DNA from: Adiantum capillus-veneris
Lineage: Eukaryota; Streptophyta; Polypodiopsida; Polypodiales; Pteridaceae
Reading direction: 5' to 3'
NCBI GenBank assembly: GCA_014529385.2
Contig: CM043955.1
Coordinates: 146,666,640-146,730,639, forward strand
DNA length: 64,000 bases
Below the pieces are notes generated by a model. It searched no databases, was not told where the DNA came from, and saw only the letters and a list, made by a program, of their open reading frames with translations. Below are positions 1 through 11,341 of this stretch, piece by piece. The first letter of the stretch is position 1, and the number at the start of each line of letters is the position of its first letter. Position numbers and translations under genes: made by a program.

Positions 1-1031
1 ATAAACTGTATATTGTATAACTCCATAATACAATATGGAGTTTTATTGAATACATCTTTCTCTTACAAATTTTTGCCTACATTGGCAAGTCAATAAGCGG
101 CGGACTCTTGGGAGAAATTTGTGGACCATTGGGTTAAAGAGTTAACCATTGAATTAAGCTTCTTGAGAAATTGCTGATCATTCTTGACCAATGGATTAGC
201 TCAATAAGACTACATGGAAAAGCCAATTATTAATCATGTTGCACACTTGTTGATGACCTTTCTTGCATGTATGATTAGCTCACTAGGCGTACATGGAAAT
301 GTCAATGTTATTCCTATTTTTAGTAGGAGTATTTAAAAGAGGAATAAGGTAGGGGCCATTAAAAAACTACTCTACTACGGTTTTGTTGGTTTTGCTTCGA
401 CAAATTTTTTCCAGTGTTGTCTTATTACATGCAACCGTCACCGCTTTGTTTAGCTTGTGTTATTTTGTGAGTGGTTTCCTTCCTCTTTATACGGCAGGCA
501 TGATGGGCCCATCGATGTATATAGGTGTTGAAAAATATTTTTCGATGGCCTTCATTTCTGGTTTCAAACATTTTTGTGTCAAGTTAATTTTGAGAGCCAC
601 TTCTCATGTTGGTACCAGGGCTAGAAAAATACATTTTTCCTAACTGATCAAAATAAGGGGAAACTTGAAATTCTCTCGGTTTTTAGGTCAAAATTTGAAC
701 CTTTTGCCGGTAATTACACTAAAACTTGTGTAAATTTGCTAGTTTTCTTAAAGGCAAGCTCAAAATCTAATCGGGATTTTATAATTTCAGCCGGTTAAAA
801 TACACTAGGTTTTTTTCTAACAGTGATTGGTACTTGAAGTCACATATATGGTCCCTTTTGGCCATGAGGAGTGCATATTTGGCACTGTTGACCACAACCA
901 TTCTCAATCTATCCCAGGGAATTAAAAGCATGGATGCTGTTTGATGGGGTGGTTTATCAATTAGGAAAGCATGAATGGGGTGGTTTATTAATTTGAAAAC
1001 TAGGAGTGGCAAGCTAGGAAAGCATGACTAG
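1..1031. other. unassigned AT-rich DNA
   Basis: No coding region is convincing. The longest open frame (383-643, plus) starts at TTG and resembles no family I know. Two imperfect copies of a short block (about 188-230 and 268-310, both containing 'ttagctca' then 'tacatgga') lie near the left edge. A GGGGTGGTTTAT motif is repeated near 947 and 978. The TTTAAAAG at about 332 could be a retroelement promoter remnant, but I see no LTR ends. Confidence 0.4.
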
Positions 1032-1037
1032 TATAAA
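1032..1037 (+). promoter_or_regulatory. TATA box of the 1135 gene
   Basis: TATAAA lies about 100 bases before the ATG at 1135. A pure CT tract (1063-1097) sits between them, which fits the pyrimidine-rich 5' leaders common in plant genes. Inferred from spacing and sequence only. Confidence 0.45.
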
Positions 1038-1058
1038 GCGCTCTTGCTTGTGAAAATA

Positions 1059-1062
<4 letters not shown>

Positions 1063-1097
<35 letters not shown>
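1063..1097 (+). repeat. (CT)n microsatellite in the 5' leader
   Basis: Uninterrupted CT dinucleotides, about 17 units, between the TATAAA and the ATG of the secreted-protein gene. It is probably transcribed as 5' UTR. Confidence 0.9.
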
Positions 1098-1100
<3 letters not shown>

Positions 1101-1134
1101 TCAGGAAAATCGCGCGTAGCGTGAGGCTGCGAGC

Positions 1135-1779
1135 ATGAGTAAAGCAGTTGCATGGCTCGCAATTTTGACGCTACTTCATCTTGCAGTAGTAGTGGTGTCA
1201 CTGGAAGTGCCGCCTAAAAGGGTGAACGTGGGCCTGCATCCTGAGGTAAGTGACTGGCCACCGGCAGCTCCCGCCCCTCCCACTCCACCCGTTCTCACAG
1301 TGGCTGATCCGGACTCCGAGTCCGTAGAAAGGGCGGCGGTTGACATGCCCTCCTTCACAGATAGCCTCATCGATGGCCTTAACATGCAGCTGTCCACCTT
1401 GTTCCCTCTAATCATAGATGACGCCGTAGGCACTTGGCACGGTCGTTTCGGTTTCACCATCCTAGATAGGCTTTATGTAACTAGAACTTTTGAGGTGGAC
1501 TTCCGTATCATTAGTTGGCCTTGCCTCAACAAGGCCAACAACCCTGGAAGTAGCTCGTCCGGTGCCTACGGGCTCTACTCCACTCTGCGATGGATTCTGC
1601 AGTCAGCCATTCAACGCTTCGCTATACAAGGGAAACGCTTCGTCACGTCAGCCGTTGAAAATCTAGCCATGGACTACATTATCGAGCAAACGTGGAGATG
1701 GCCCCCGCAAAGCCCACCACCACCACCGTCACAGAGGGGTGAGTAGGGCGTGGAAATGTGTGTGTGTGTGTGTGTGCGC

Positions 1780-1830
<51 letters not shown>

Positions 1831-1914
1831 TCATGAAAATCTTTGCAGACTTGCCAGAAGTAGCTCAAACTGTTGGCTTCAGCAAACCGAGACCGCTGTA
1901 TTTTGATGATCTCG
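1135..1914 (+). CDS. putative secreted protein, two exons seen (partial)
   Basis: I do not recognise the family. Exon 1 (1135-1738) opens with ATG and an N-terminal hydrophobic run (about residues 4-23, AILTLLHLAVVVVS) that looks like a signal peptide. A proline/alanine-rich stretch follows (residues ~42-52), then a mixed ~130-residue region, then a C-terminal PPPPP tract. A donor GTGAGT at 1739 and an acceptor CTTTGCAG ending at 1848 bound a 110-bp intron filled with TG/GA microsatellite. The phase is kept into exon 2 (1849-1914, reading DLPEVAQTVGFSKPRPLYF), which ends at another clean GTGAGT donor at 1915. A final exon is not certain: acceptor-like CAGs at 2034-2036 and about 2061 both keep frame but give short tails. 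The ATG was chosen because of the signal peptide and the TATA/CT leader. This is the best host-gene candidate in the window. Confidence 0.6.
1757..1828 (+). repeat. (TG)n-(GA)n microsatellite inside intron 1
   Basis: About ten TG units, a short CGCGC bridge, then about 23 GA units. The tract fills most of the predicted 110-bp intron (1739-1848) of the secreted-protein gene. Confidence 0.9.
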
Positions 1915-2717
1915 GTGAGTTTCATAATTCTACTTCCATAAGAAGAGGGAAGAGAAGGGGAGATTTTACATCCTAGGAACAATCACAAGAAAAGTCTTGA
2001 TCAAAATCTCATAAGATGTGGTCAAGCACGCTTCAGCTATCAGTAAGATATTAGCTATGCAGCTATGCCAGAATTGGCATAGTTACAAAAAGCATTGCAT
2101 GCATATGGTTGAGTGTAAGACAAATAATGGGTGCATGAGACACACTTAATTAAGAAGGACAAATTGTCCATAGCTCTCGACAATATGCAAGTCCATTGCC
2201 TTTCGTCAAGATTGACATTCTCCAGCCCAAAGGAGCTAGCTTGGTTGTTTGCGCATTCATCCTTGGCTATCAGGGTCATCAATCCTCCCATGGATGTCTA
2301 TGCACAATGATGGGAAATTAATCATGAGAGTTCATATATAAATTGAGTTTAGTGATGCCTCTTATTGGGCAATGAAAGAGATGTACATAGTGACAACACA
2401 CATACAGTTACACTAGGTAATTCACCTTTATTCGTGGCTTGAAGCCTATGAGGGAGCCTATTGGTGTAGCCCAAGTGAACCTACAATGTTATTAAGGCTA
2501 AACTTTAATCTTAAAATTAAAGGATTTGAAACATGAACTCTTTTTTAATACGTTTTCATGACTGAGATTGTGCATGGTTGACTACTTAGTTATGGATGTT
2601 TGCAATCCAAAAGCAAGGTACTTATTCAATTCAAAGACCAGGTGGTTCAATACTCTATACCCAGGGGAGGCACTACAAGACAAATATGGGAGGTAATACA
2701 TTTGTGTGTGTGTATAT
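1915..2717. other. no gene seen
   Basis: Intron or intergenic sequence downstream of the secreted-protein gene. A CACTACAAGA decamer occurs at 2671, matching a CACTA-transposon terminus, but I find no matching partner with a target duplication. Confidence 0.4.
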
Positions 2718-2718
2718 T

Positions 2719-3089
2719 GAAATGGAATTCTAACTGTGAGGTGTGTTATAAAGACAAATGGAATTCTAAAACCATGTGAAAATTGTTTGTCTAGGTATGA
2801 GTTGTTCATGCTGACTACTGATTGCAAGCTTGAGCTACGTGACTTACAAAACAATTCCTTAATTTGGTCATCATCAACATGGAATATAAATAATGCAAAG
2901 TTTTGTAAGGCTTCCATAACAATGGAGGGGAATTTTGTAATTCAAGATGTCAAAAAAAATATAGTTTGGCAAACACATACTAGCCAAGCAAACCAAGGAG
3001 AACTAACTACTTTTACATTAGGCGTTGTCTCTAGTGGTGTTATAGTCTTAGAGAACCAAATGCTGCAATCAGTTCTATGGAGAAGTTGA
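2719..3089 (+). pseudogene. bulb-type (GNA-like) mannose-lectin domain fragment
   Basis: The open frame after the TGA at 2718 encodes a B_lectin-like stretch with the family's beta-prism rhythm: YELFMLTTDCKLELRD, then SLIWSSSTWN, then MEGNFVIQDVKKNIVWQT, ending SGVIVLEN...LWRS. In GNA-type lectins each mannose site is QxDxNxVxY. Here the sites read LTTDCKLEL and MEGNFVIQ, so the key residues are mostly lost and sugar binding is unlikely. No ATG lies at the proper start (the frame begins in GTG-type codons), and TTGTCTAG at 2787-2794 could be a splice acceptor. The fragment covers most of one ~110-residue domain and stops at 3087-3089. It is either an exon of a larger lectin or receptor gene or a relic. 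The fold assignment rests on pattern only. Confidence 0.55.
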
Positions 3090-3194
3090 GATAATCAATC
3101 AGTTTTGTGGAGAATTTGAGATAATTATGCCCCTCAATTGCATTTATTACTTGCAGCAGTTGGAGAAAAATGATTTTTATTGGCATGTACAATT

Positions 3195-3197
<3 letters not shown>

Positions 3198-3234
<37 letters not shown>
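3198..3234 (+). repeat. (CT)n microsatellite
   Basis: Pure CT run of about 18 units just upstream of a tandem duplication and CACTA element A. Confidence 0.9.
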
Positions 3235-3237
<3 letters not shown>

Positions 3238-3280
3238 GTTCCTATATATGGAGTCAATGTTCGAGAAAAATGTGTCTCAG

Positions 3281-3354
3281 CTTAATATCGTGTCGTTTTC
3301 AATTTCAAAAATGCTAACTTAATATCGTGTCGTTTTCAATTTCAAAAATGCTAA
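3281..3354 (+). repeat. 37-bp perfect tandem duplication
   Basis: A 37-bp unit beginning CTTAATATCGTGTCG is present twice, head to tail, without a mismatch, about 80 bp left of element A. It is outside the transposon and is probably a recent replication slip. Confidence 0.9.
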
Positions 3355-3435
3355 CTGAGAGAAAGGGGAAAAGGAGAAATTCCACCCCAAAATAGAGAAA
3401 AACAGTGTTAAAACCCGAAAAAATGACCTAATTTT

Positions 3436-3715
3436 CACTACAAGAGGTTGTGTGCTCTTGTGACGCTGTTAGCGACGGAAATACACTGGGTTTTTATAAC
3501 CCCCGGCGTCGCTAAAACCGTCGCTAATAGCGTCGCTACGAGAGCGTCGCTATATGCGACGCTATAGGCGTCGCTATGAGCGTCGCTATATAGCGACACT
3601 CATAGCGACGGTCATAGCGACGGTTATAGCGACATTTACACAGAAGTCTATAGCGACGCTCATAGCGACGCTACAGAGCCATAAATAGCGACGGTTATAG
3701 CGACGCCCGAGAGAT
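3436..3715. repeat. element A left subterminal repeat array
   Basis: More than a dozen copies in both orientations of a short GCGTCGCTA / TAGCGACGC motif lie within 280 bp of the terminus. In En/Spm the subterminal 12-bp repeats are bound by TNPA, and these are the likely equivalent. The same array, inverted, closes element B at 32062-32354. Confidence 0.85.
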
Positions 3716-4084
3716 TTTTTTTTGGTGACAGCGCATTGAATGCCCTGCCACCCATCAACCATATTGTACTTGATTCACTTTTTAAAAAAGTGCAAGGGTA
3801 GATAATAGACCCAAAATAGTCACCCACAAGACGCATTGTTTGCAAAATCGACAAGCGTAAAATTGACAATTGTACACATCATAGGCAAAATGAATTGATT
3901 GAAAAATGTAATAATGACAATTGTACAACATCATAGGCATAAAGAATTGATTGGCAAAATGAACTGCGGTGACAAATGTAATAATATACATGGTTCAAAA
4001 AGACGTATAAAATCTGTCTCATGATACATAAGCTATGAGAAACCCTAAACTAATGCTATCTAGCTACGGCTAAACTGACGTCGT

Positions 4085-5393
4085 CTAGTCAGACGTCTCA
4101 TCGCGTCCAAGTGGAGTATCTGTCGGATTCTGCAAAAAAAGACAATAAGACAGCTTTCAGTAAGTATAAACATATAACGACATTTATAAAACAATACAAA
4201 AAATAGAAAAGAGTAAACCCTAATACTAACCATGCCGCCGCGAGAACTGAGAATGTCCATCAGGGTGTTTAAGCCCTTCCTGCCTGCGTACTCGCGCTCG
4301 TACGCTATGGGATCACGTCCTGTCATTGACCACTGTCAAAACATACAAAGAATTCATTATGTTAGAATTAAAAAACTCATAAACCCTAAACTATCGAACA
4401 TAAAGAGCAATGCGAAAACACTTACAAAATCGGCTTCAAATGATGCCCATCCACCGCTCCCCAAGTGGTGCGAGCTCCCTGCCTCTACTCGCGCTCTGTT
4501 GCATCCTTTTGTTGCTTCCACTTGTCGGGATTCTCGGGCGCTGCTTTCTTCGCATTCTTCCAATCTTCTTTGGCCAGCCAATCTGGCCTGTTCCACCCAT
4601 GCTTGATTGCTTTTTGCACTTCGGAACGCTTGTGTTTGCAGTATTCGCGCATTCAAATCTTCATCAGGTCTTCATTGAAGCGATGATCTCGTGTTGGAAT
4701 GGGAAACTCATCATGAAGTATGCTGATGACTCTGTTTTTTAAATCACTTGGTACTTCACTCCATTTGTTTAGTATGTAGTGTCTAAACAGCTGAGAGCAA
4801 AGACTACGCATGCGCGAGATCACCTTCTTGCCGTCATTATCCATGATGATGCCGCCGCTGAAGTCGACGGAGTAAGGCAAGCCCTCTGGCCGGTGACGCG
4901 TGAACCTGGGTGTCCCAGCAGGGGTCTCTAGCGGTGTGTCGATGGGGGTACGGACGTCAGGTGTCTCCACCGACGTCTAAGCCCCGAAGCGAGGAGTGTC
5001 GAGTGGGGTGGCTCCTGGCGGAGTAGGTAGAGGTGTGTAGCTGCTAGGAACAGTCAGCCATGCAAAACCTGGCGTAGATGGCGATGTTGTGGCTGGTGTG
5101 GGGGCGGGCAAAGAAGGGGAGGGTAAAGAGCCTCGTCGAACACGAGGCGGTGTGGAGGCATCGGTGGCGGAATCCCCACAACAACCGCCACCGCCACCAC
5201 TAGAGCGTCGGTGTCTAGACGAGTGTGAAGCTCGTCTCGTCGACGCCGAAGCTTCGGAGCGCGCCGAATGCTCCGAAAGAGAGGGAGATGCAGATGGAGT
5301 AGGAACGCGCGATGATGCGCCAGAGCGATGACGCTCCACGTACCACTGTCTCTGCTGCGGTGACAAAGAAGAAAGAAACTCCTCATCATCCAT
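4085..5393 (-). pseudogene. TNPA/Transposase_24-like second gene of element A (broken)
   Basis: Homologue of the intact gene in element B (30383-31692), with the same exons: 5393-4426, 4332-4231 and 4129-4085. The N-terminus (MDDEEFLSSLSPQQRQW) leads into a low-complexity Ser/Pro/Thr region with TPLDTP/ETPDV repeats, then a conserved helical block (RPEGLPYSVDFSGG, NKWSEVPSDLK, IPTRD, RPDWLAKEDW) typical of plant Ptta/En/Spm (PF03004-type) proteins. Three lesions set it apart from B: CAG to TAG at 4977-4979, CGA to TGA at 4653-4655, and a 1-bp loss in exon 1 near 4490 (exon 1 is 968 bp against 969). In En/Spm this class of protein binds the subterminal repeats and helps TNP2; here it is inactive. 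Confidence 0.85.
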
Positions 5394-5665
5394 ACCTGCA
5401 TTAAACACACGAATATTTAAACTTAATATTGAATGAATAGAGTAGACAATGACGCAAAGACCATTAAATACAATGACGTAATGACGCATATAAATACAAT
5501 GACGCAATGAATTGAGTGATAGAGGAGGCAAGTCGAAAACTCAGAATTTTCAATCAAAAGATGTGAGCGCGAGTAGAAAAGAGCGTTATACACCATGGAA
5601 GGTACTTAGAGAGCCAGAGCTTTTACAACACGGAGCAAAATTGTTCAAATACAATATTTGTGGCT

Positions 5666-8600
5666 TTAAGAGATCTCTCTCTCATCCTCGCATAACTCAG
5701 CATAACTTCCTATATCTATATAGAGCTCTCCGTTTAAACACATATCCTCTGTTTTATTTTGTAGCTCCTCTGCATGCACCCCATATAGAGTAGTAGCATC
5801 TTGATGCTCGTCTGGCACCACCACAGCGGCTTCTGATTGAGCATCTTCTCTGATCTCCTCCATTGATGCCGTTGTGATTGGCACATGGTAGCCTTCATAC
5901 ATCCTTGCACTACGAGGGGCTACCTCTATGACGTACCACCAGTTTGATGTAGTCTTTGTAGGATGAAATATTACCTGCCAGAGCCACATAACTTACATGA
6001 GAGCTTTCAAGCACATAACTTGTAAAAGGGGGATGTTAACTATTTACATACTTACTTGTTCACAATGCTCGGGTAGTACGAAAGTGTCTCTTAGGTCAGT
6101 CCATTTCTTAGTAGAATCCACCTCAATAAAACCAGACTCTCCTCTACGCACAGTAGCGTTGTGACCCTCCATGATTATCTTGAACCATTGCACGTCGAAC
6201 AAGTCGATAAAAAATCCTCTGTAATGGATCCTCAAAATCTCTTGCAGCGTGCCGAAGTAAGTGAGTTCCGCCACCACAGGATCTGCATCAGAGGAACGTC
6301 GTTGACTAGACTGTTCAAATTTTGCCATGATTCCAGAATCTTGAGTAAAACGCTTTTTGTCGATTCGTTCCACTCTAAAATGTCGACCTTTACACCATGC
6401 TGCTGTGTATGACTTATACTACAACGAACAAAGATTATGAGTGGCCGTTCAAACGTTTAGAAATAAAGTCACTAGCTAGTCGTACATTGCAAACTTACCT
6501 TGGTCGCGCAACCCCTAGAGTACTCCCACTCTTCCTCAGTCACTTCGTCACCGCATGGTTGTGCGCTTTTCAATTGGTTGTGCAACCATCTTAAGCTCAT
6601 GAAGGTTGGTAGGCTCTCCAGAACCGTCGGATAGTGCATCGGTGGTTGTCTTCCCCGTCTCCGCTCTTGCTTTGCATCCTCATATTGTGAAATCCACTTT
6701 TGCATCACTGGATTGTGAAGCATGCAAAATCGGTTGATTTTAGCCTCTAGATCTTCCGTCATCTTCTTCTCAACACCGAGATTGCACATGAAAATCCCAG
6801 ATATACGCTCATCATCTATGGTTCGCCATAGCGTGTCCCGGGCTTTATCAAATCCGTCTAGCCACTCTCCAATGTACACTAGAGACTCTGATACCAACCA
6901 ACCTTCTGCCATGCTACCCTCCGGATGTGCCTTTTGACGCACATATCCCTTAAGCGTTTTCATGAAACGTTCTAAGAAGAACATCCATCTGGAATGAACT
7001 GTGCCAGCTATTTCCACCTCATCAACTCTGTGAACAAGAAGATGCACCTGAATGGTTAGCATGGTAGTAGGAAAATGTTTCTCAAACATGCACACAAGCT
7101 CCGCAGAATTTAGTTTGGCAAATGGTATGGAGTCTACGTTGATCTCCTTTTGTGAGATCCATTGCACCAGCTTTGCAAGTTTGTAGATTGTGTTACGGAT
7201 GTTGAGAGACAAACATCCCTCAATGGCAACCGGTAAAATAAACCGTAAAGTATATGCAGCAATGATATTAAAGTCCACATTTTATGCAATGATATTAAAG
7301 CCCACTATGAACGTACCTGACACATTTTATGCCACTTCAAACCGGTAAGCTTTCCTTCTTTAGTAAAACACGTTCGGAGCGAGTGCATTACGCCAGTGGG
7401 GGTCCGCAAAGATCGAATGGTCTCTTTTACTGTGCGTTCTTGGGCTCCTATGAAAATCCATGGTGCTTTAGGGAGTTTTATCGATCCATCAGACGCTGTT
7501 TGCGGCCAATATTGTTCCATACGATCCACATTTCTAAGGTCAACTCTGGCTCCCAAAGTATCTTTTTTGCCGGTCAGATGGTCCCATAGTAGATTACCCA
7601 CATTCTTGAATATGTGCATTGGATCGAGCAAGTGATTGATCATGAGTCGGGGCCAGTATGGTAACTCGTACCATAGAAATAGTCTCTTCATCCCTGGAGG
7701 CAATCTGTCATCGCACATCTCCTTTTGCTCTAACCATGCTTGTGCAGACATCCTTGGTGGCTCTCTTCCCAAAAAGTCGTCGCGTAACACATGATTCTCT
7801 GGAAGATACACTTGACGACCTTCGTAGATTTGCTTCTTCAGTGAGGGCGCCCTACGTGCATTCAGTCTAGGTCCACATGTGACACATGCTTTGTATCCGC
7901 TTGTTTGAAGCCCTGCATGTATACAAATGATAATAGATCAACTATGGGAAAAAATAAGATTTATAACAGTGTCTGAGTGAGGAGTGTCAATAGATCACCT
8001 GAGCATTCTGTTAGCCCGGGATAGTCATGCATGGTCCACATTAGAATGCCTCTGATCAAAGCATTCCGTCCTCCTGTGTGTCGGCTCATATCCACCACCT
8101 CTATACCAATCCACAATTGTTGTAGCTCTTCCAATAGTGGACGAACATACACATCCATATTCTCCACTTTATATCGCCCTGGCACAATCAAGCTTAGCCA
8201 TAGGTGCCCCTTCTTCGTAGTCAACCACGGGGGAATGTTGTAGTTGACGATGACAACGGGCCATACATTGTAAGATGTTGATCTTTGACCAAATGGATTT
8301 ACGCCATCCATAGCCAGGCCTAAGCGCAAATTTCGAGCTTCCCTGGCAAAATCCGACCATGTTTCATCAATATGTTTCCAGGCTGCGCAATTTGCAGGAA
8401 TTCGTAGCACACCATCCGAAGATTTATTCTCCTCATGCCATGATACTAGGGCGGCCATGGACTTACATTCGAAGAAATGCTTGATGCGAGGAAGCAGAGG
8501 AAAATGTCGCAAAACCTTTTGTGGAATTTTTGTCCCGTGGAGATCTACTCGATATCTTTTGGAATCACATTTCGGACACTTCTCCATGTCTATGTATTCC

Positions 8601-9358
8601 CCTCTGAAAAGAATGCAGTCATTAGGACAAGCGTGGATAGAATTTTAATCCATCCCCAAGTTTCGCAAAATCTTTCTTGCTTCATCTTGGGAATCTGGCA
8701 TCACATTGTCAGCTGGTAGTATGTGCTCTTTAAGCAATCTACACAACATAAAAATACGATACAGTCGTGTAAAAATCTATCAGATCATTATACATTTAGA
8801 GTTTTATTAAAGTAAACTAATTGTAATAGATCACCTGAAAAGCGCTGTGATGCTAGTGTCACTCCATCCAAACTTTGCTTGCATGTTGAGAAGAACCAGG
8901 AGTGCTTTCAATCTAGACATACGTGCTCCATTATACAATGGCGTATCGGCTTCACTTTTCATATCATCATAGATAAGCCTTTCTGAATCCATGATCGTCT
9001 CGATCATTTCATCAATCTCGGGCTCAAACATTGCCTCGTTGGGAATGTGCTCTGCATGATCATCCCCCGAGTTGTCAGAGGCTACATCTTGTGGCCTCAC
9101 ATATGCTGCTTGCCTGCGAACACGTCTATTGGGTTGCAAGATTGCTGCTTGTTGGCCAGAGTCAGAGTCCGACGAGTTATAATTGGCAACAACTCGATCT
9201 ATAATAGATGGATCGAACTCGCCAAATTCGCGAACGTGCTGCAAAGAAACACGTCTTGTCCGTCGCACAGCATGCTTGCATTGATTACAAGGACATAAGA
9301 CCCTCGTTGAGAGATAGGTGTTTCGGTTGGACGGTCCCACATCCTCGTCACTACTCAT
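5666..9358 (-). pseudogene. TNP2-type CACTA transposase of element A (one nonsense codon)
   Basis: Six exons can be traced: 9358-8835, 8738-7999, 7912-7317, about 7280-6499, 6418-6056 and 5974-5666. Donors and acceptors are clean except at the intron 3/exon 4 join. Exon 1 carries the transposase-associated Cys motif (CPCNQC). Exons 2-3 carry the Transposase_21 (PF02992) block: ACPNDC, CPKC, GLAMDGVNPFG, NIPPWL, LLDPMHIFKNV. Exon 4 is DUF4218-like (AGTVHSRWMFFLERFMKTLK, AEGWLVSE). Exon 5 is DUF4216-like (YFGTLQEIL ... FDVQWFKI). TNP2 cuts and joins element ends in the nucleus. A TAA at 8645-8647 replaces the Tyr expected in the LGMDYxxIHACPND motif; otherwise the frame is open. The ACTTTAATATCATTGC block near 7260-7300 is duplicated and blurs the exon 4 acceptor. 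Confidence in the family is high; exact exon 4 start is uncertain. Confidence 0.88.
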
Positions 9359-9420
9359 AATGAGGATAAAAATCTTATAACCTGGACAACAAATTTAATA
9401 TTCTATTGGAATTCTTTGTC

Positions 9421-9424
<4 letters not shown>

Positions 9425-9458
<34 letters not shown>
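9425..9458 (+). repeat. (CT)n microsatellite in the TNP2 leader
   Basis: A CT run just upstream (minus-strand sense) of the TNP2 start. The equivalent (GA)n tract in element B (26530-26588) is longer, so this is one locus in two copies with different repeat numbers. Confidence 0.9.
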
Positions 9459-9754
9459 ACCTCACATTCTCTAGTCATGTCCAATCCCCGCACACCTTGG
9501 TCTAGAGGTGCACGGAGATCAGAACCACCGGGTTATAATCTCGTCTTTATTGGTCAATACCTATATTTGTGGGTACAAGAAATCTACAGACCCACGTCTA
9601 CATGATACTGCATGTAGTGGAAAAAACCCCTTTACCTCTTCTCTAGCTGTAGCACTCCACAGCATCTTAACATCTTTTCACAGTAGATCTTTTCACTGTT
9701 CGTCTAACTCTAAACCCGAAACCGTAAGTAATTCTTGCGTGAACTCGATCTAAC

Positions 9755-10049
9755 GTAAATAAGCGTAAATCTAAATAAACATAAATCTAAATAAAAATAA
9801 ACCTAAATCTAATTTAACGTAAGTCTACATCTAACCTAATCTTTAACGTCTTTTGGGATAGTTTCCTACGACGTTAAAACTCTCTTCTTCTTGTGTGTGT
9901 GTGTGTGTGGGTAAACCTAAATAAACCTAAGTCTAATCTAATATAACATAAATCTAAATCTAACGTAAATTATGTTATATTAAAAACAAAGAACTAAACT
10001 AACAGGGATTATAAGAACCTTAAAACTGATTTAACACATAATTTTTCAC
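9755..10049. repeat. TAAACCTAAATCTAA-type degenerate repeats
   Basis: Loose tandem arrays of CCTAAAT/ATCTAA/AACGTAA units, including a short (GT)n tract at 9892-9909, fill the gap between the TNP2 leader and the captured HMA fragment. A second block lies at 10409-10560. The units look like decayed telomere-type hexamers/heptamers but are irregular. Element B has the same arrays, inverted. Confidence 0.7.
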
Positions 10050-10408
10050 ATAACTCGGCAAGAGTTGGCATTCTCATCACTAAAGATGTGAGAGTTAACT
10101 GTCGGCGGTGACGCTGCCTCATCTCCATCCACATCTGACGACAGCAATTGGCCCTTTAGACCGTTCTTGCTCTTGTTACTAACTTTGAAGTTGCTGTTGA
10201 AGGACTAGAGGTTGTCTAGATGGTCATTGTGTCAGGGATGTAGTGACTCTTGCCGCCCTGAAGATCCACCTTCTTCCCTATCTTCTGAAGACATTTCACC
10301 AGTACTTTTGGATCGACGGAGCCCACCATGAGTGAAGGCAGCAATACCCTATATTCCATTGAGGGCTTTCTTCACCCGCTTCATGCAGGCATCGCAGTCT
10401 ATGGAGAC
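10050..10408 (-). pseudogene. captured heavy-metal-associated (HMA) domain gene fragment, copy in A
   Basis: Read on the minus strand, the segment encodes VSIDCDACMKRVKK..LNGI, an HMA metal-binding core with the CxxC motif (CDAC). After an in-frame TAG and a frame change it continues GSVDPKVLVKCLQKIGKK and VDLQGGKSHY, the normal C-terminal half of the same domain in plant HIPP/ATX1-like metallochaperones. The middle of the domain (the second beta strand) is shortened. A further stretch (LSSDVDGDEAASPSEVNS) resembles the acidic tail after the domain. It lies between AT-rich repeats inside element A and has no counterpart in element D. This is host-gene capture by a CACTA transposon, now decayed; no function is expected as protein, though it could give rise to small RNAs. 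Confidence 0.75.
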
Positions 10409-10789
10409 CTAAATCTAATCTAATATAACGTAAATCTAAATCTAGCATAAATAAATGTAAATCTAATTAAAAATAAACCTAAATCTAATCTAATTTAACT
10501 TAAATAAACCTAAATTTAATTTAACGTAAGTCTACATCTAACCTAATCTTTAACGTCTTTTAGGATAGTTTCCTACGACGTTATAACTCTCTTCTTCTTG
10601 TGTGTGTGCGCGTGTGTGGATGTGTGTGCCAATAAAAAGAGATAAATGGTATAACCTTTCTATCACCCATGCCAAGTATGATAGATTGGTTATGCCATTT
10701 CCCTCTTGAATAATAGGTCTTGAGTTAAACTCCTCGTCGGCTAGATCTTTAGGTCTTTTAATTTTAATTAGTTTCCTACGACGTTAAAT

Positions 10790-11010
10790 TAGTTTCTCTC
10801 TCTTTCTCTCTCAATGTGTGTGCGTTTTTTTGTTTATGCATGTTTTCTCTCTCTTTTCCTCTCTCAATGTGTGCGTTTTTTGTTTATGCATGTTCTCTCT
10901 CTCTTTTCCTCTCTCAATGTGTGCGTTTTTTGTTTATGCATGCTCTCTCTCTCTTTTCCTCTCTCAATGTGTGTGTGCATTCTTTGTTTATGTATGTGTG
11001 TGTGTGTTTT
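10790..11010 (+). repeat. ~52-bp minisatellite (CTCTC...CAATGTGTGCGTTTT)
   Basis: About four tandem units, each a CT-rich run, then CAATGTGTGCG, a T-run and GTTTATGCATG. The apparent open frames over this stretch are repeat artefacts. Element B has the same array inverted (about 24935-25110). CT, GT and GA tracts continue to 11250, ending in a poly-G run at 11231-11248. Confidence 0.85.
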
Positions 11011-11055
11011 TGTTTATGTTTGTACTCTCTCTCTCTCTCTCTCTCAAAAACACTA

Positions 11056-11089
<34 letters not shown>

Positions 11090-11184
11090 GGAGAGAGAAA
11101 GAGGGGAAGGGAACATGAGAGTGAGGAGAGGGAAGGAGCATACCTGGCTCTCCTTCCTCTCCTCGTGTGTGTGTGTGTGTGGAG

Positions 11185-11241
<57 letters not shown>

Positions 11242-11341
11242 GGGGGGGAGAGCGTTACCTGCTCCTTGCTTGAGGGCGCCGAAAAACTCATATCTGAGAT
11301 CTGAGTTTTTGGGCGCTCTCTGTTATTTTTTTAGCCCAGTC

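Noticed and set aside
383-643. Open frame of 86 codons near the left edge
   Set aside because: Starts at TTG, no family motif, and its composition is like the surrounding AT-rich DNA.
1176-1460. Minus-strand open frame opposite exon 1
   Set aside because: Shadow of the secreted-protein exon in the other strand; no motif or signal of its own.
3436-3715. CRISPR-like array of short repeats
   Set aside because: Repeats are in both orientations with irregular spacing next to a transposon terminus in plant DNA; they are CACTA subterminal motifs.
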